In this document: piece by piece, positions 49,643-62,100 of the stretch
Layout of the letters: every line of letters starts with the position of its first letter
How positions within the stretch are numbered: the stretch's first letter is position 1
Assembly: GCA_027596075.1 (NCBI GenBank)
Contig: JADGJC010000007.1
Coordinates: forward strand, 280,622-344,621
DNA: 64,000 bases
Reading direction: 5' to 3'
From: Rhizophlyctis rosea
Taxonomy: Eukaryota > Chytridiomycota > Chytridiomycetes > Rhizophlyctidales > Rhizophlyctidaceae
Program-made: the position numbers and the translations under genes
The notes under the pieces: generated by a model
What the model saw: only the letters and a program-made list of their open reading frames with translations
What the model was told of the DNA's origin: nothing
The model's database searches: none

Positions 49643-52600
49643 ATGGACTTCTTCCTTTCTGGCTATTCCGCCCTTCGCGGCGACAAAGGCGTGCCGCAGT
49701 CAGGCGCCGATACTGTTGACAAGTTATGCGACCGTGTGGCAAATTCTAGCCTGCTGGAGGACAGAAGGGCAAGTGTGTTGGGGTTGAAAGGTCTCGCGCG
49801 GGAGTATAAGCTGGTAGGCCTTCCGTCAGCGGTCTTCAGCCGCGTCTGTCAATTAGTTGGCCCTGGGAGTTTACTCAACCGCGTTCTCCTGTTTGGTAAA
49901 TTGATAGGAAGTTGGTACGAAAGGCATGGCCGTGTTGGCCGTCGTATTGAAGAAGGACCGCATGGATGTGGATATTATCAAGGCTGCGCTTGAAACTTTA
50001 ACAATATTGTGCACCTCAGAAGCAGCCGATAGCCCTGGTACAAACGCTGTACGTGACCCAGTATCGTTGCTGTCTTCTGCTCTTCTTATTGGCTTACATG
50101 ATGTCTTGATCGTTTCTGTCAGGCAATCAAAGACTCGAATGACCTCGGCATAATGTTTACGGAGATTTACATAAAGGTTGGGGCACAACATGGATCAATT
50201 TCTCAACTGAAAGCCATGTAACCCTCGGGCAGGACGCTTCCAATGTGACGCTTCTTCTGGATATCCTAGAAGAGGTCGATTTCTACGTCAGATTCTACAC
50301 AGTGCAGCTCTTGACAACCTTGCTTCAAAATTCGCCAACAAAGCTTCAAGAATGCATCCTGACCAGTCCGCTGGGACTTTCAAGGTGATCTGGTATGCGT
50401 AGGCTGCAAAGCAAGCAACCATTAACGTCCATTGCAGATTGATCGACCTGTTAGACGACCGTAGGGAAATCATCAGAAATGGTAATCATTCATTATGGTC
50501 TTGTAGGCCCAAGCTGATTCTGAGCTGATTCATCATTGCAGAGGGTTTACTCTTACTGATTGCTTTGACGCAATCTAATGCGGACATCCAAAAAATCATT
50601 GCCTTCGAAAACGCTTTTGAGCGCCTCCTGTCAATCATTCTAGAGGAAGGGGCAACGGATGGGGGGATCATCGTGCAAGACTGCCTGCAGCTTACGCATA
50701 ACTTGCTCAAGTACAACGTGTCAAATCAGGTGTGTTGAACTGCTAAAAGACTAAACAATGTAACACGAGATCTTATTTATTGCCGGCAAAAGAATCTTTT
50801 CCGCGAAACCAGCTGCATCCAACGTATTCCTCTTTTGCTCACTACGAAGAGCGTTACCCCTGATCGGCCGACAACATTTGAAGTTCCGTTGACTCACGAA
50901 AGCAATGTCTGGACAGAGCAGAAAATAGCCAATACCTGTTTAGTGCTGGACCTGATTAGGATTTTAGTAGGCCCGAAGAATCCGAACACCAGCGTTAATC
51001 AGGTATTTGCCAGATGGCACGCAGCACTGAGAGGAGAAACCGACCAACCCCCTTGTTACATCAGAATGTCATGCATCAGGCTAAGATCATCGATACCTTG
51101 ATTGATGCTGGGTTATCTTTCCGCCTGCCCCCACGTGTACGAATCCAGGTAAGACCTTGCGAGTGGGAAGACTTGCAAAATGTCTGACTCAGGCTAACTT
51201 GATATGCCAGGCGCTATATGCATTGGGTGATGTCATTCGTGGTCATAAAGCCAATCAGGATCTATTTTCGAAGAGCATTGTACAACCATCTCCGTTGAGG
51301 TCTCCATCCGCATCACTACAATCAGCACGTCCCGTCACGCCCGCAGTATTCATGCCAAAACCGGCTGTGTTCGTACTGCTGCAGTCGGCTGTCGATAAAG
51401 ATGAATTTGCCGTACGCGCTGGTGCAGCATACGCATTCCAGGTACCGATCGGTTGATGGTTGCTTGCACTCATCATGACTAATGATTCCCACCAGTGTTA
51501 CCTTTATGACAACCCCGATAGCCAACTGGCACTAGTTTCCACTTTGACTCCGCCGCCACCAGACAATCCCAATGCAGAGCGATCAGGTATGTGTATTAGT
51601 GGATTTCTCAAGAAATTGTCATTGACGCCATCATCCGTAGATAAGCCGGAGTCTCCAGGTTCACTATTGGTATCCGCCATCATGAATTGGGACGCATCTC
51701 GCAAAGACCCTTTCCGGTGTTGGTTTGCATGCGTGTTGCTGGCACATATCGTGCATGGAAATCCTGAGGCTCAACGGTTTGCGCTCGCCACGAAGTTTGA
51801 CGAAGGAGAAGGTACGCTCTCATGCTGGATCCCTGATCACAAATGTACTCATACTCGGCTCAGAAGCGATTTCGCTCCTACACAAATGTATGTTTGCCCT
51901 CGTGTACGCAAACCGAGAGAATGCGGATGTGCGGGTGCAGATTGGATTACTATGTTTGATGTGCACATGGCTGTACGACTCGACGGAAGCGGTGAAAGAG
52001 TTTTTGACGGAAGGGTCGAATGTCCAGTTTGTATGTGCGGGTTTTCTTTTCATGGCACCGGGTGCGAGCGGATACTGACTTGGGTGCTTTGCTATTAGTT
52101 GGTGGAGCAAATCAACCAGTCGTCTGGGGTCCATACCTTAGTACAAGGACTTGCGGCATATCTGCTCGGTCTTGTGTACGAGTATAATGATGATTCAGAG
52201 TCCACTTTCACCAAGTGAGGATTGCAGAACACCAGACTCATTCAAGCCCTCTGCTGACATTATCGTTACAGATCAAGTCTGCAGTCTCTTATCATCAGCC
52301 GCGTTGGAGCAGATGTCTATATCAGCAGAATAGAGAGACTGCGAGAATCAAAGGAATTCAACTCTGCGAGCACTCAGATCATGAAGGTGAACCGCGGTCT
52401 TGGGATGTGTCCATCTGCAGCGGGAGACGCTGACATATTCTCGTAGAAGGACACTGGAGTGGATGCCGATGGGCATCCTGAAGTGTACTTCGATTACACT
52501 TTCGTTGAACTGCTGAAAAGCACGCATGGTATGTTCGGCATAATGAAGCGATCACGATCGATGCTGATTCGTGAGTTTTAGATCAAATAGCACGGTCAAT

Positions 52601-53032
52601 AACAACAACAAAAGCCAAAGGGACGCCGAAGAAGGGTGCCAGTGAGGGTAAAGATAACGCCGCAATCCAACCGTTGAAAGATACCATTGCTAGTCAAGGG
52701 AAGGAGATTGACAGCCTAAGAAAGAGGTTGGAGGAGAGTGAAGCGCGTTCAAAGGAAGAGGTAATGGTTTGCTCTTGCTCAGATATCCCTGAGGTCGCAT
52801 TTGACTCACAACAATGGCCACATCACAGATTAGTGAACTGCAACGAACGATAGAGGAACTGAAGAAAACCATTGATGGACAAGCAGCACAATATGATCAA
52901 TTGGAGAAGGAACAGGAAGATTTGCTCGTGCTGCTGGCGGACCAAGATGCTGAGAAGAAGCAGTTGAAGGGGCGGCTAAGAGCACTGGGGCAGGTCGTTG
53001 AAGATGATGATGAGGAGGATGAGGAGGAGTAG
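49643..53032 (+). CDS. USO1: Vesicle tethering factor Uso1/p115
   Basis: Multi-exon gene from the ATG at 49643 (MDFFLSGYSALRGDKG). Uso1/p115 is a coiled-coil tether for ER-to-Golgi vesicles that binds Rab1/Ypt1 and SNAREs. The N-terminal head is an armadillo-type array that shows well: DTVDKLCDRVANSSLLEDR, ASVLGLKGLAREYKL, EVGTKGMAVLAVVLKKD, then LLDILEEVDFYVRFYTVQL, LIDLLDDRREIIRNEG and IIVQDCLQLTHNLLKYN. Later head exons give WTEQKIANTCLVLDLIR and AVDKDEFAVRAGAAYAFQ, and LLVSAIMNWDASRKDPFR. The tail is a coiled coil (LRKRLEESEARSKEE, ISELQRTIEELKKTID) of only about 115 residues, followed by an acidic end (EDDDEEDEEE) like p115's SNARE- and giantin-binding terminus. The tail is much shorter than in animal p115 or yeast Uso1. 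Introns are many and mostly 50-100 nt. Confidence 0.93.
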
Positions 53033-53168
53033 TTCGATGCTGTAAATAGGTACTTAGATTTGCAAAGAATCGGTCTTTTGCATATAACACACGTGTGGGT
53101 ATATTCCCTTTGTAATTTTACATATAGTACAATTGCTACATACAAGCCAGAACCTCATGCACAGTACT

Positions 53169-54021
53169 CTATGCGACCACCACCAGGCGGGACATTGACG
53201 CCACCAAGTCGTTGACTTGAAAAGTGTTCGCATCAACCTGCCGCTGGAGCCTTAGAGCAATTTCTTCAAAACCGTTCTGTGCAGCCGCATCTGCAGCTGC
53301 CCTCAACTCCATCTCCCCCCATCCCTGCCCGGAAAGCAACATATCTACAATCTGCAAATGCCCTGCGTCCGCTGCCATGAATAATGCCCAGCTGTGCATG
53401 CCAGCCTTTGCTTCTTCAACTAGGTACTGCAAAATGTCTGCCTGCCCTTGACGTGCCGCCCAACTCACTCCCTCCGTGCACATGTAATCGCTGACTATGC
53501 CCGTGTTGATGAGAAGTTTGACGGTGTCCAAATCCCCACACTCGGTGGCGCCACGCAATGCGCATCCGTCCTTTGCTGGGTCCGCCCCGTGCTCGATGAG
53601 GAAGGGGATGAGGTGCTTCATGATATGTGGAGGAACGCGACGGCGGGTTGTTGCTGGTGTCATGGTTAGACATGCGGGAGTTGAGGGTATCATGTCGAGT
53701 GATTCTGTTGATGCCCACGTGGACCAGTGTTGAGCTCGAGGTGTTGCCGGCGATGCTGGGAGCTTGTCCTCCCACCCATTGTGGACAGTTTGAGCAATCG
53801 TGACCGGAGCGTTCACTGCACGGACGATGGCGTTGTGACTGTGGGCTTTCCAAAGCCGGTCGGCTTCCATGCGAGCTATGTCGCGATGGGAGACAACGGT
53901 GGTGAGCAGACGGGATGTGGAGCGGAGTCGGCCGCAGGTTTTGACGTTGGTGCGGAAGGATATCAGGCGGATGATGTCGGGGATGAGGTTCATGTTCTCT
54001 TGTTGGTCTTGCTGGCTCATT
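53169..54021 (-). CDS. Ankyrin-repeat protein with F-box-like N-terminus
   Basis: Single-exon frame from the ATG at 54021 (MSQQDQQENMNLIPDI), about 283 residues. The N-terminus (DIIRLISFRTNVKTC, then GRLRSTSRLLTTVVSHRD) resembles the F-box-like leader that often precedes ankyrin repeats in chytrid and other fungal proteins. Repeats follow: FLIEHGADPAKDGCALRGA, GDLDTVKLLINTGIVSD, GQADILQYLVEEAKAG, GHLQIVDMLLSG, then a partial repeat (AADAAAQNGFEEIALRLQ). Protein-protein scaffold, possibly a substrate adaptor for ubiquitin ligases if the F-box reading is right. The frame extends upstream to 54176 through codons that look non-coding. It converges on USO1, 136 bp apart. A recent member of a species-specific family is likely; its partner is unknown. 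Confidence 0.75.
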
Positions 54022-55016
54022 GTTGTAGACGATGTGTTGTTCACGATACAATGATTGCAAGAAAAGGTGTACAGAAAACTGTGAGTGCAGACGTGTTGGT
54101 ACGACCTTATGTATGATGCAGAATACAAGCCGAAGGGGCAGGAACGGTGTCTTTGACGAACTTTCTTTACGGGCATCTACAGATCTTCCATCAATGTGTG
54201 TTCGACTGTAAAATCTTGACAATCTATATTTAGTGCAATGTAAACCAGGCTTTGCTGGCGGGCATTCCAGAAGACCCGTGGCGCAGCACTTGACTGGCTT
54301 CAGTAATCCCAGCTAGTTGAAAACAATATAACAATTGAAACCTCAATTCGTTTTGAATGATTATGAATTGGTAGTTAGTGAAGATGATAGCATCGGAATG
54401 AATCACAATTTCCAAGCAATACGACGCAATACCCTTTCAACTGCCCTCAGTCCTGAACTGCATGAGCATCAGCGATATTGGGCAATGCAGAATCCAACCC
54501 AAAATTGTATACCACCTTAGCGCAAGAGGGAAAATTCAATCCCTTATGCAAAAGCTTCTAATTCCTACCAGTCCTACCGGCGCACCGTCGGTACGACACC
54601 CAATCACGGTGGGTAAGCGTTATGTAATCGCGGGCTCAGCTTCGGCATGAACGCCGGCCGTAAACCAGCCGGCACAGGCCACCCCAAAAAGTTCCACACT
54701 GCATCCGGGGTTTCAGACGCACAAAAAGACTCGAAGGCTGTCGAGTATCTCTTTCCAAGTGAAAGAATGGATGACACTCTTCAAGCAGGTATATTGTGCC
54801 AGTTTAATGCAAATATATAAAGGAAAAGGGCAGCAGGATGGGAGTGAAGCGTAAAGATGCATCATTCTTGTTAGACCATGGTTGCGGCCAGAAAAAGGGA
54901 CCGTTAGGGAAGATTGGATGGATGGAAAGGGTCCGCCAATTATGGAGAATGACTGTGTAACAAAAATACGCATCAGCAACGTATCGTGATTGTCAGTCTC
55001 TCAAACACGTCTCACA
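54022..55016. other. Intergenic, no gene seen
   Basis: Almost 1 kb with only short unconvincing frames. AT-rich stretches are mixed with GC-rich ones (about 54575-54720, CCGGC-type palindromes). No RNA gene or repeat could be supported. Confidence 0.5.
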
Positions 55017-55623
55017 ATGCATTACCTCCCCACCTTTCTCGCTGTTGTCGGAACAGCGGCCACATTCGTCAACGCAATTCCTCACCCTCAAGGGAGCATC
55101 ATTGCAGCCAAGACTGCTACCACCACCAACCAGATCATTCCCTCAACCACAAGTGCCACAATCGCGGCCATCAAAACTCCCCCAACATTCGCTCCAAATA
55201 CAAACGCAGCGACTTCTTGTCCCAAGGGCCAACACTTGGGCAACGGTTGGACATGGACTTGCGGGGTTGTATACCGCTGGTGCGGAACGGATATGCCTTA
55301 TTGTGAGAGAGAGGGGGAGGAAGTTGGTGTTTGGTGGAGCGATAGCAAGAATGCGGGAGTCTGGGTGAGTGCTGTTCCCTAGTCCTCCCTACACTCTCAT
55401 ACTCCCGCTCCTCGTATTTCTTGCTGTCTGAGGGACTTTCAATCCCATTGCTCGTTTGCCTATATGTTTGTTCGAATTCAGTAGTATCATCTCACGGGCC
55501 CCACACTGATAACAATTTGCACCTTTCCACCTTCATTAGGCTTGTCAGAATTGGCGAAAGAATTGGTTTGGTGAAGTGCATAACGGTGCATGGGCTCCCA
55601 ATGGTGTTTGCATCCCTAACTAG
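55017..55623 (+). CDS. Small secreted cysteine-rich protein
   Basis: Two exons, 55017-55364 and 55540-55623, joined in phase 0, give 143 residues. A signal peptide is clear (MHYLPTFLAVVGTAATFVNA) with cleavage probably after NA or just beyond. The next 55 residues are Thr/Ala/Ile-rich, likely O-glycosylated and extended. The C-terminal domain (about 70 residues) has six cysteines: CPKGQ, WTCG, RWCG, PYCE, ACQNW and GVCIPN. It is rich in Trp and Gly (HLGNGWTWTC, EVGVWWSDSK, EVHNGAWAPNG). The exon ends and family-like Cys spacing support the splice. It is probably an extracellular carbohydrate- or surface-binding protein. It could be an effector-like protein, but I recognise no named family, and no neighbour points to a function. 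Confidence 0.62.
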
Positions 55624-56255
55624 TGTGAAGCCTGAAAAGCGATGGCCGACTGGAGGATACCTTGTCAAGAATTGAATCCGATCTTGCTGTTTGAATATCA
55701 TAAACTCTACTGTATCCGAATAAAGATGTTTACCGTACTGGATGGAGGCGGTCTGTGGGCGGGACAGGTTGGCATGGGACCTGAGAATAGGCAAGCTATT
55801 TGACTGAATGTACAGCAGACAATATCCTCATAGTTCAAGTAGATGGAAGCGATGTCAGGCTTTGGAACATGGTTTTGGTGAGCAAAATCTGGTCGCAAAG
55901 TGACAAAGGGTCCTTTCAAGAACGCGTCTGATGCGGCGTGGCTTAGGTTCGTTACCTTTCAACGTTTGGCAGGTCCAAAGAACTTTCACCCACGCCTATG
56001 GATTCATTACGCCGCATTCCAATATGAATAGACTCTGGCATTGTTGCTTGCTGTCCTTTTAGGCAGTGAGTATGCTTGATTTAAAAATCTATGAAAGGTT
56101 GCTGAGCGGTTGCTAAGCGGTTGCCTCAAACGGCTGAGCCGCCCATCATGAATGATAAACAATGAATTGACCTCATAAATACGCAAGAAGATCTGACCTG
56201 AATATCACCGATACAATCAATAAAGTGATTTGTGAGGCCATGGCTGCAGTTTGCA
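55624..56255. other. Intergenic, small tandem repeat near 56.1 kb
   Basis: 632 bp without a supported gene. At 56098-56125 an 11-bp unit (GGTTGCTGAGC, GGTTGCTAAGC, GGTTGCC) is repeated nearly three times. Minus frames here (55492-55919) are unsupported. Confidence 0.5.
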
Positions 56256-56614
56256 ATGTTGTTCATCCAAAAATGCTTTTTGTTGGCCCTATTGGCTTTC
56301 CCATCTAAACAACAGCGAGATGACATGGTCTCCACGGGGTATGTGTGAAGTGCCGTTGGAGCAATGTTACGTGTTGCATGTCCTGCACCTCAATTTTTCA
56401 TTTCTTTCTGTTCAGAAACCAAATCTCAGAAGCTCAAAGCGCTGAATTTCACTTCAGCACTCCTCCCTTGTCAACCATCATCGATATCATTCTGATCGCA
56501 AGTCTTGTTTTCACAACGGCTGTGACTGGTTGGGTATTCATCATCTGCTGTCATATTCGCATTTGGATCAGAGGATTTGAAGCTCGCGAAGCCATTGAAG
56601 ACCGAGCTGCATAA
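56256..56614 (+). CDS. Small single-pass membrane protein
   Basis: Two exons, 56256-56338 and 56416-56614, splice with GTATGT/TTCAG in phase 2 to 93 residues. The start is MLFIQKCFLLALLAFPS, a possible signal peptide. A short hydrophilic segment follows, then one long hydrophobic helix (IIDIILIASLVFTTAVTGW, continuing to VFIICCHI). The end is basic then acidic (RIWIRGFEAREAIEDRAA). Type I topology is likely. It is too short for a family call, and I recognise none. The exon structure, which no single frame shows, and the hydrophobicity pattern are the only evidence. Confidence 0.5.
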
Positions 56615-56816
56615 CTGCTTCTAACTGGAACAGCATTGGCGCGAATAGGTGCTCGTTAGTTGATCACTTTTTACTGTATTTGTACAATATACTATTATTC
56701 TACAAGGTTTATACAGAATTCCTCTTCGTATCACATGGGGTGGAAATACACGCAGATGACCTCGATGTGGGAAAGCTTGCCCGTGGGACTATGTGTTGCC
56801 TTAGGTCCAGAAGCTC

Positions 56817-57179
56817 TCAAGCAGGTGGCACAGATGCAGGGCTGGTGTGATCCGCGTCAGCGAACGGGGGCACGTCCACGTCAGGGTACGAGTGCGCAGA
56901 GTAGTACGAGCTCCCGTTCGAGATTATCGAAGATGTGGATGCAAGAGAGTTGGAACTCGTGCTTTTGAGTATGCCTGCCAGAGGGTTTGAATGCGAGAGC
57001 GCTCGCTTCCGCATCGTAATTGAAGGCGCTGCTGGGTTTGCTGAAGATTTCGATCGACGAATTGGTTGTTTTGGCACGGTGAGATGGCTCGTGACGGTGG
57101 GGACATGATCCGGAGGTAGCGGGAACTTTGAGATGATATCCCACAGATCTGGCCATTCGGCTACATCATTTGGTGACAT
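56817..57179 (-). CDS. Short Ser-rich protein, unrecognised
   Basis: Open frame of 120 residues from the ATG at 57179 (MSPNDVAEWPDLWDIISK), ending at a stop at 56817. The first 20 residues look like an amphipathic helix with acidic and aromatic residues. The rest is Ser/Pro/Ala-rich and basic (KQPIRRSKSSANPAAPS, KRALSHSNPLAGILKSTSS). It ends in an Asp/Pro/Ala-rich tail. It has the look of a disordered phosphoprotein. A longer frame to 57260 opens without an ATG. It is head-to-head with the PPIL6-like gene, about 250 bp apart. It may be real; only the frame and composition support it. Confidence 0.45.
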   Translation of the reverse strand: MSPNDVAEWPDLWDIISKFPLPPDHVPTVTSHLTVPKQPIRRSKSSANPAAPSITMRKRALSHSNPLAGILKSTSSNSLASTSSIISNGSSYYSAHSYPDVDVPPFADADHTSPASVPPA

Positions 57180-57428
57180 GGCTTTGGTTGTGATGCGGAG
57201 CGAAGAAATGAGGTAGGGAAGAAATGGGGGATATGGAGGACTTTTAAGTGGATTTACCAAGGGATTTACCTTCGGATTTACCTCCTAGACTGGACCTTAC
57301 GTCAGCGACGCTGCTGCATCGTGTGGCGCCTTGCGCTGAAGTAATCAGACACTCTCCCCCTTCCCTTGCTGCTATTTTCATCATCCTTCAAATCTTTCTC
57401 TCTTGAAGTCTCTAATGAGTAATCTGCC

Positions 57429-58957
57429 ATGGCTCCGCCAGTAACGCAATCTCACAACCACACCAGTGCCGACATCAAAGCCGCTAGTCATGCTGCAAAG
57501 AACACGGAATCATCGGTCACTCCCACAAAGGAGGAAAAGCGGCTGTTAGTAGTGGTTGGCTGTGTTGGAGACAAAAGCTTTCAACAATGTAAACTCGTTG
57601 CAGAGGTAAGGATAGTGAATGATTATTTCTGTGGTTTGGTTCTCTTTTGAACGTATCAAGACTGAAGAGCATAGCGACCCCACGGTCATATAGACACTGG
57701 CTGATCGGCATCCCCAAGCAGTTGCTTGCCACATCCTCGCATTCATGCCTATGGAGTATTATGAGTTTCGTCAGCATTTGAAAAAGGTATTGCATTATAT
57801 TTTTGTACTGCTTTTGAGACAACGGTCTCAATACATCCTCGATACACTTTGCAGGATTATGACCACCTCATTGATGCCCTATTCCCATCCGTCCTCGTCC
57901 TCTCCTCCCTCCCCACATCACCATTCTTATCGCTAGCAGCTCTACCAACTCTTCCATCCCTGCAAAACATCTTTCAAAAAGCGCCATCGCCATCAAAAAC
58001 AGCAAAAGCTAAACCCGTGCTCATGAATGTGGCAGATCTGCTGGGTTGGGCGCGAGAAGCTCATGGATTTGAAGATACGAGACCGGGGCCATTGTATGTA
58101 GGACTGGCAAAGGCTGCTGAAGTGGAGGAGGTCAAAAGGCGGAAAAGGGAGGATGGGGTGAGTGAAGGACTCTTCGTTCCTCTGCACTGGGATCGCAAAA
58201 AAATGGTTGTTCGGGAGGCTTGACTTCAAAAAGGCTGCCCATCTAATGTGCCTGCATCACGACCATCTGCTGCCTGCAGAGCGAATTCATATTCATGGAC
58301 ATTTCGTCGGGAGCATCAAAGTTTGGACGTCTTGTCTTTGAGGTAGAGTAAAATGCTTCCATAGGGAGGTACAACGTTGCGTTACGTCCCGATTCCCTTT
58401 TGTCATCTCCGCTGATCTCGTCCAAATCTTGCAAATAGCTACACGCAAAAACATGTCCACTCACAGTATCCCACTTCCTCCGCTTCGTCACTGGCGCACC
58501 TCAACCGAGTAACGGCCAAGCCTTGAGTTATAAGGGCACACAATTCACCAGAGTACTGCCGGGCGGATGGGTTCAGGCTGGAGAGATCATTGATGCTGAA
58601 GGAAAATTGATCGTCGGGGAGAGACTGGCAGGTACGACGCTTGCTGTTCCAGTGGACCGATGCATTGGCGCTAAACACTCTTTCAATGTACCTCTTCCAG
58701 ATGAAAATTTCATCCACCCACACGCCCATAGCGGTACACTCTCATTCGCCAACGCAGGACCTCATTCGGCATTTTCGACGTTCATGATTGCCATGACTGC
58801 TAAACCCTATTTTGACAAGAAGTATGTCTGTTTTGGGCGTTTGGTGGATGGAGAGGAGACTTTGAGAAAGATTGAGGAGGTGATGTGTGTTATGGAGCGG
58901 CCGGTTGTTGGGGTGGTTGTGACAGATTTTGGGCTTTGGAAGAATGGGGAGGAGTAG
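57429..58957 (+). CDS. PPIL6: PPIL6-like cyclophilin
   Basis: Five exons, 57429-57605, 57694-57786, 57855-58157, 58280-58342, 58439-58957, give 384 residues. The N-terminal domain is the non-cyclophilin leader of PPIL6: LLVVVGCVGDKSFQQCK, then VAETLADRHPQAVACHILA and FMPMEYYEFRQHLKK, then LLGWAREAHGFEDT. The cyclophilin domain follows: EFIFMDISSGASKFGRLVFE, KTCPLTVSHFLRFVTG, FTRVLPGGWVQAGEI, and SGTLSFANAGPHSAFSTF. The catalytic Arg of the FHRI motif is kept (FTRV) but the preceding His is Thr, and the Gln of the next strand is present. Human PPIL6 is called probably inactive. PPIL6 is found mainly in ciliated lineages, which fits a zoosporic fungus. Its stop lies 169 bp from that of IFT80, tail-to-tail. 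Confidence 0.9.
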
Positions 58958-59125
58958 GTAGTGCATCCTCTGTGTTGCTGTATCATGAAGGGCACCAGCT
59001 ATCAACATACGGCACTGGATGCACGCTTTGATATGGTACTATTTTCCTTTGTATGTACATGAAACGCGGAAGATCAAAGTGTAGTTCGTGATGGCCTGGG
59101 TCCTACGATGGCGTTCCTCTTAATA

Positions 59126-62100
59126 CTATTGATAAGGCCTTGCTGAAGATCTTGTTTTCTCGGCCTCTTCCTCCATTGCTAGCTTAGCTTTGATTTTTTC
59201 GTAGTCCACCGTGACCTGCGGAACACAATAAACGGTGTTAATGGCGGCCCTCAGTTGCGAACCCTGTGCTATATTGCCGACACGTGCCCCTTGTGCATAC
59301 TGCAAAAACCTCTTGCTGGTCTCCTTTCTTCCCATTGATCTCAGATACTTGTCCCGGAAGTACAAGACAGTGTCGACATGTGTCTTGTACTTGACAGCAA
59401 TTTCCAGTGCTCTGTACGGTCAAGAGCAATGGTCAGAAGCTGCCGAGCTGTTGATTCAAACGTTGTGTTGAAAACTGTGTAAGTCGCATTACCTATCCCA
59501 ATTGAAGAGATTAAGCCACATCCGGATAGCACGGTAGATCATGTTGGCGGAGAGAAGGATAGTTTCGGCTTCTTTGTGCTGGTGCCGGAGAAGGGCAAGC
59601 TCGGCTGAGCGGCCTTCGGGAGTCGGGATGTCTCGAATGTAGCAGACGTATTCCACCTTTTGCACCTGAAGGCCAAAGTTCATGTTCAGATTGGTCCTCA
59701 TGATGGCAAGTATGAATTGCACGATACTAGGATCGGTACATACCTCGTCAATGGCAGCGTACGCGACTTCAGCGGTGTTCAAATCCTGCCCATATATTGC
59801 CATAGCTGCCAGACATGCCCATAACTCGTTCATCTGCCGAGGATCATGTTGAGTGAATGAATTGTGGACATACACGTAAAGGCTTACATAGTCACACTTA
59901 AATTCACATACCTTAACATAGCGACACAATCTGATTGCTTCCTCCCACTGCTTCTTCCGTGCATGCTCCTGCAAAATGCCAGGCAGTGGCGTGATGCTGC
60001 TGACAGTCACGTTGGCCCCATCCGCTCGCCGAACAGTGCATTGTGTTCCAATGAAGTTCATGATTTGCGCATTTTTGCCAAAGTTGCTGAAGGGGAAGGT
60101 GATGAGGACCGCGATGTTGGAAGAGTATAAGACATGGTGGCATCCGCAATTCTCACCTGCCATCCCTCTCCAGCCGCGTCAAGGGTGCAATATCTTCATC
60201 GACAAAGACAACGTTGGGGTAGTACCACACAATGAACTTGTAGTCCATTATTGCAGCTAGCATGTCATTTTCTGCGTTCCATGCGAATGTTTCCACCATT
60301 GTCCCTGCAACATCATGTGAATTCCCGGCACGCTTCGAAATTCCTAACTTAACAGAAAGAACCTACCCAACTTTCTCCAATTTGGCCTCAAAACTGGTGT
60401 AATATACATATCTCGGTTCTTATCAACCACCACCAGCTGGCGACCCACGCCGGATTTCGATTGATTGAGAGCGATTTCAAGGATTTCCATTGAGTGCTTG
60501 AGAGAAGCTTCTCCCATAGGCCGTCCCGTGGTGACGTCAAAGATGTATATTGCTATGCAAAATGTCAGTGTTGCACTCACGAGCATTCATCGGCTGCCCA
60601 TGCATTACCTTTATCATCAGCACAATCTTTGACAGCAAGAGTATCATTTGACAGCGCAATTGTCTGTGACGTGACGCAATCTGCTCGCAGGCCCGCATAC
60701 TTAGGTGCACTGACCAGTCGTGCTTCGTAGTTGAAGATTTGTATCCCGACGAAGTTGTCAACGATAACGAAGTAGCTGCGCACAGTGGTGAATGAGCTTG
60801 ATCTGTACCATTAGACCATGCAGACAGCGACGGGTCGCCTTACTCTGCGCTTTGCTGTATGCATGTTACACGTCCGTTGTTGGTTAGGTCGACAATAGCT
60901 GGCGTGTTCCAGTTTTTCTCACTGTACACGTAGCACTGAGATGAAGTTGTTACCACCAGATGGCCAAATCCGAGAGAGGCCTTGACAACTCTGTCACGGA
61001 ACTCTATCATGGGGATCAGTGAGATCAGACCAAGAAACATAAAGAACCAAAATCACCTACCCAAATGCTCTGTGGAGCCTTGAATAACATCGTGAACATG
61101 AATCTTATGCACATCGAGAAGTGTTACTTCATAGTTCTTCCACTCGTACCGCCTAAGTACAAACGTTAAAACAGCTTCGAGATACACTCCACGCCCCTGT
61201 CTGACCTGTTGATGATATGTCCAAACACCACTGCCCCTGATCCTCCAGCACACGCCATTTGTGTTCCATCCGGGGTCCATGCAATGTTGTATATGGATCC
61301 GCTATCTGGTTTCTCCATCGCGTATGACCACTAAAAAAGCAAAAAAGTGAGAATTTTGACTGTTACATGAGGTTGGAATTGACTTACACCAAGTTTATCG
61401 CACACTCGTAATGTATTGAACGACCCGACAGCAAACATCTCTCCACTGGGGTTCCATGCAATCGAGGTGACAGGATGCTCCCCTAATGTGCTGGAAAACA
61501 GTTGTCGTCCGTAGTTGTCCCACACCTAGTGGATGGCGGCATGAGGAAGTCCCACACTGTCAGCCCAGCATCTGAATTCAACTCATACCTTGTACTTCCG
61601 ATCTTCGCCTCCAGACAGGATGAGGTTGTTGACTAGGTTCCAGTCCACCTTCAAAATCACTCCATCGTGAGCTTTCCACTGAAAAAGTAGGATATGTAAG
61701 TCCAAGCAATGCTTTCAGAAGAAACTACATTCTTACTTGATTCGGTTTGTTAGATGGCTGCAGGTGCTTAATAATCAGATTTCTTCCATTAGTGAACAAA
61801 ACTTGGTCGTTGTCGGGAGACCATGCAATGGAATATGTTGGATACCCTGTTCACAATCTTACGTTTTGTTGTGAACTGTGAGAGGTTGCTGTGTCTGAGT
61901 CCTACCTGTCTGTGCCAGCACAGATCGTAACATTCCACTGCGCGACCAGATTTTGATCTGCCCATCCTCCCCAGCTGTCACAAGTGCCGACCCCTCGTAG
62001 TTCCACCTCAGTGACAGCAACGCGCCCTTGTGTGCTTCGACAGACTTTTCTATCCGACCGCCTTTCGTGCATAAATAGAATCTTCCTTTGATGGATACCA

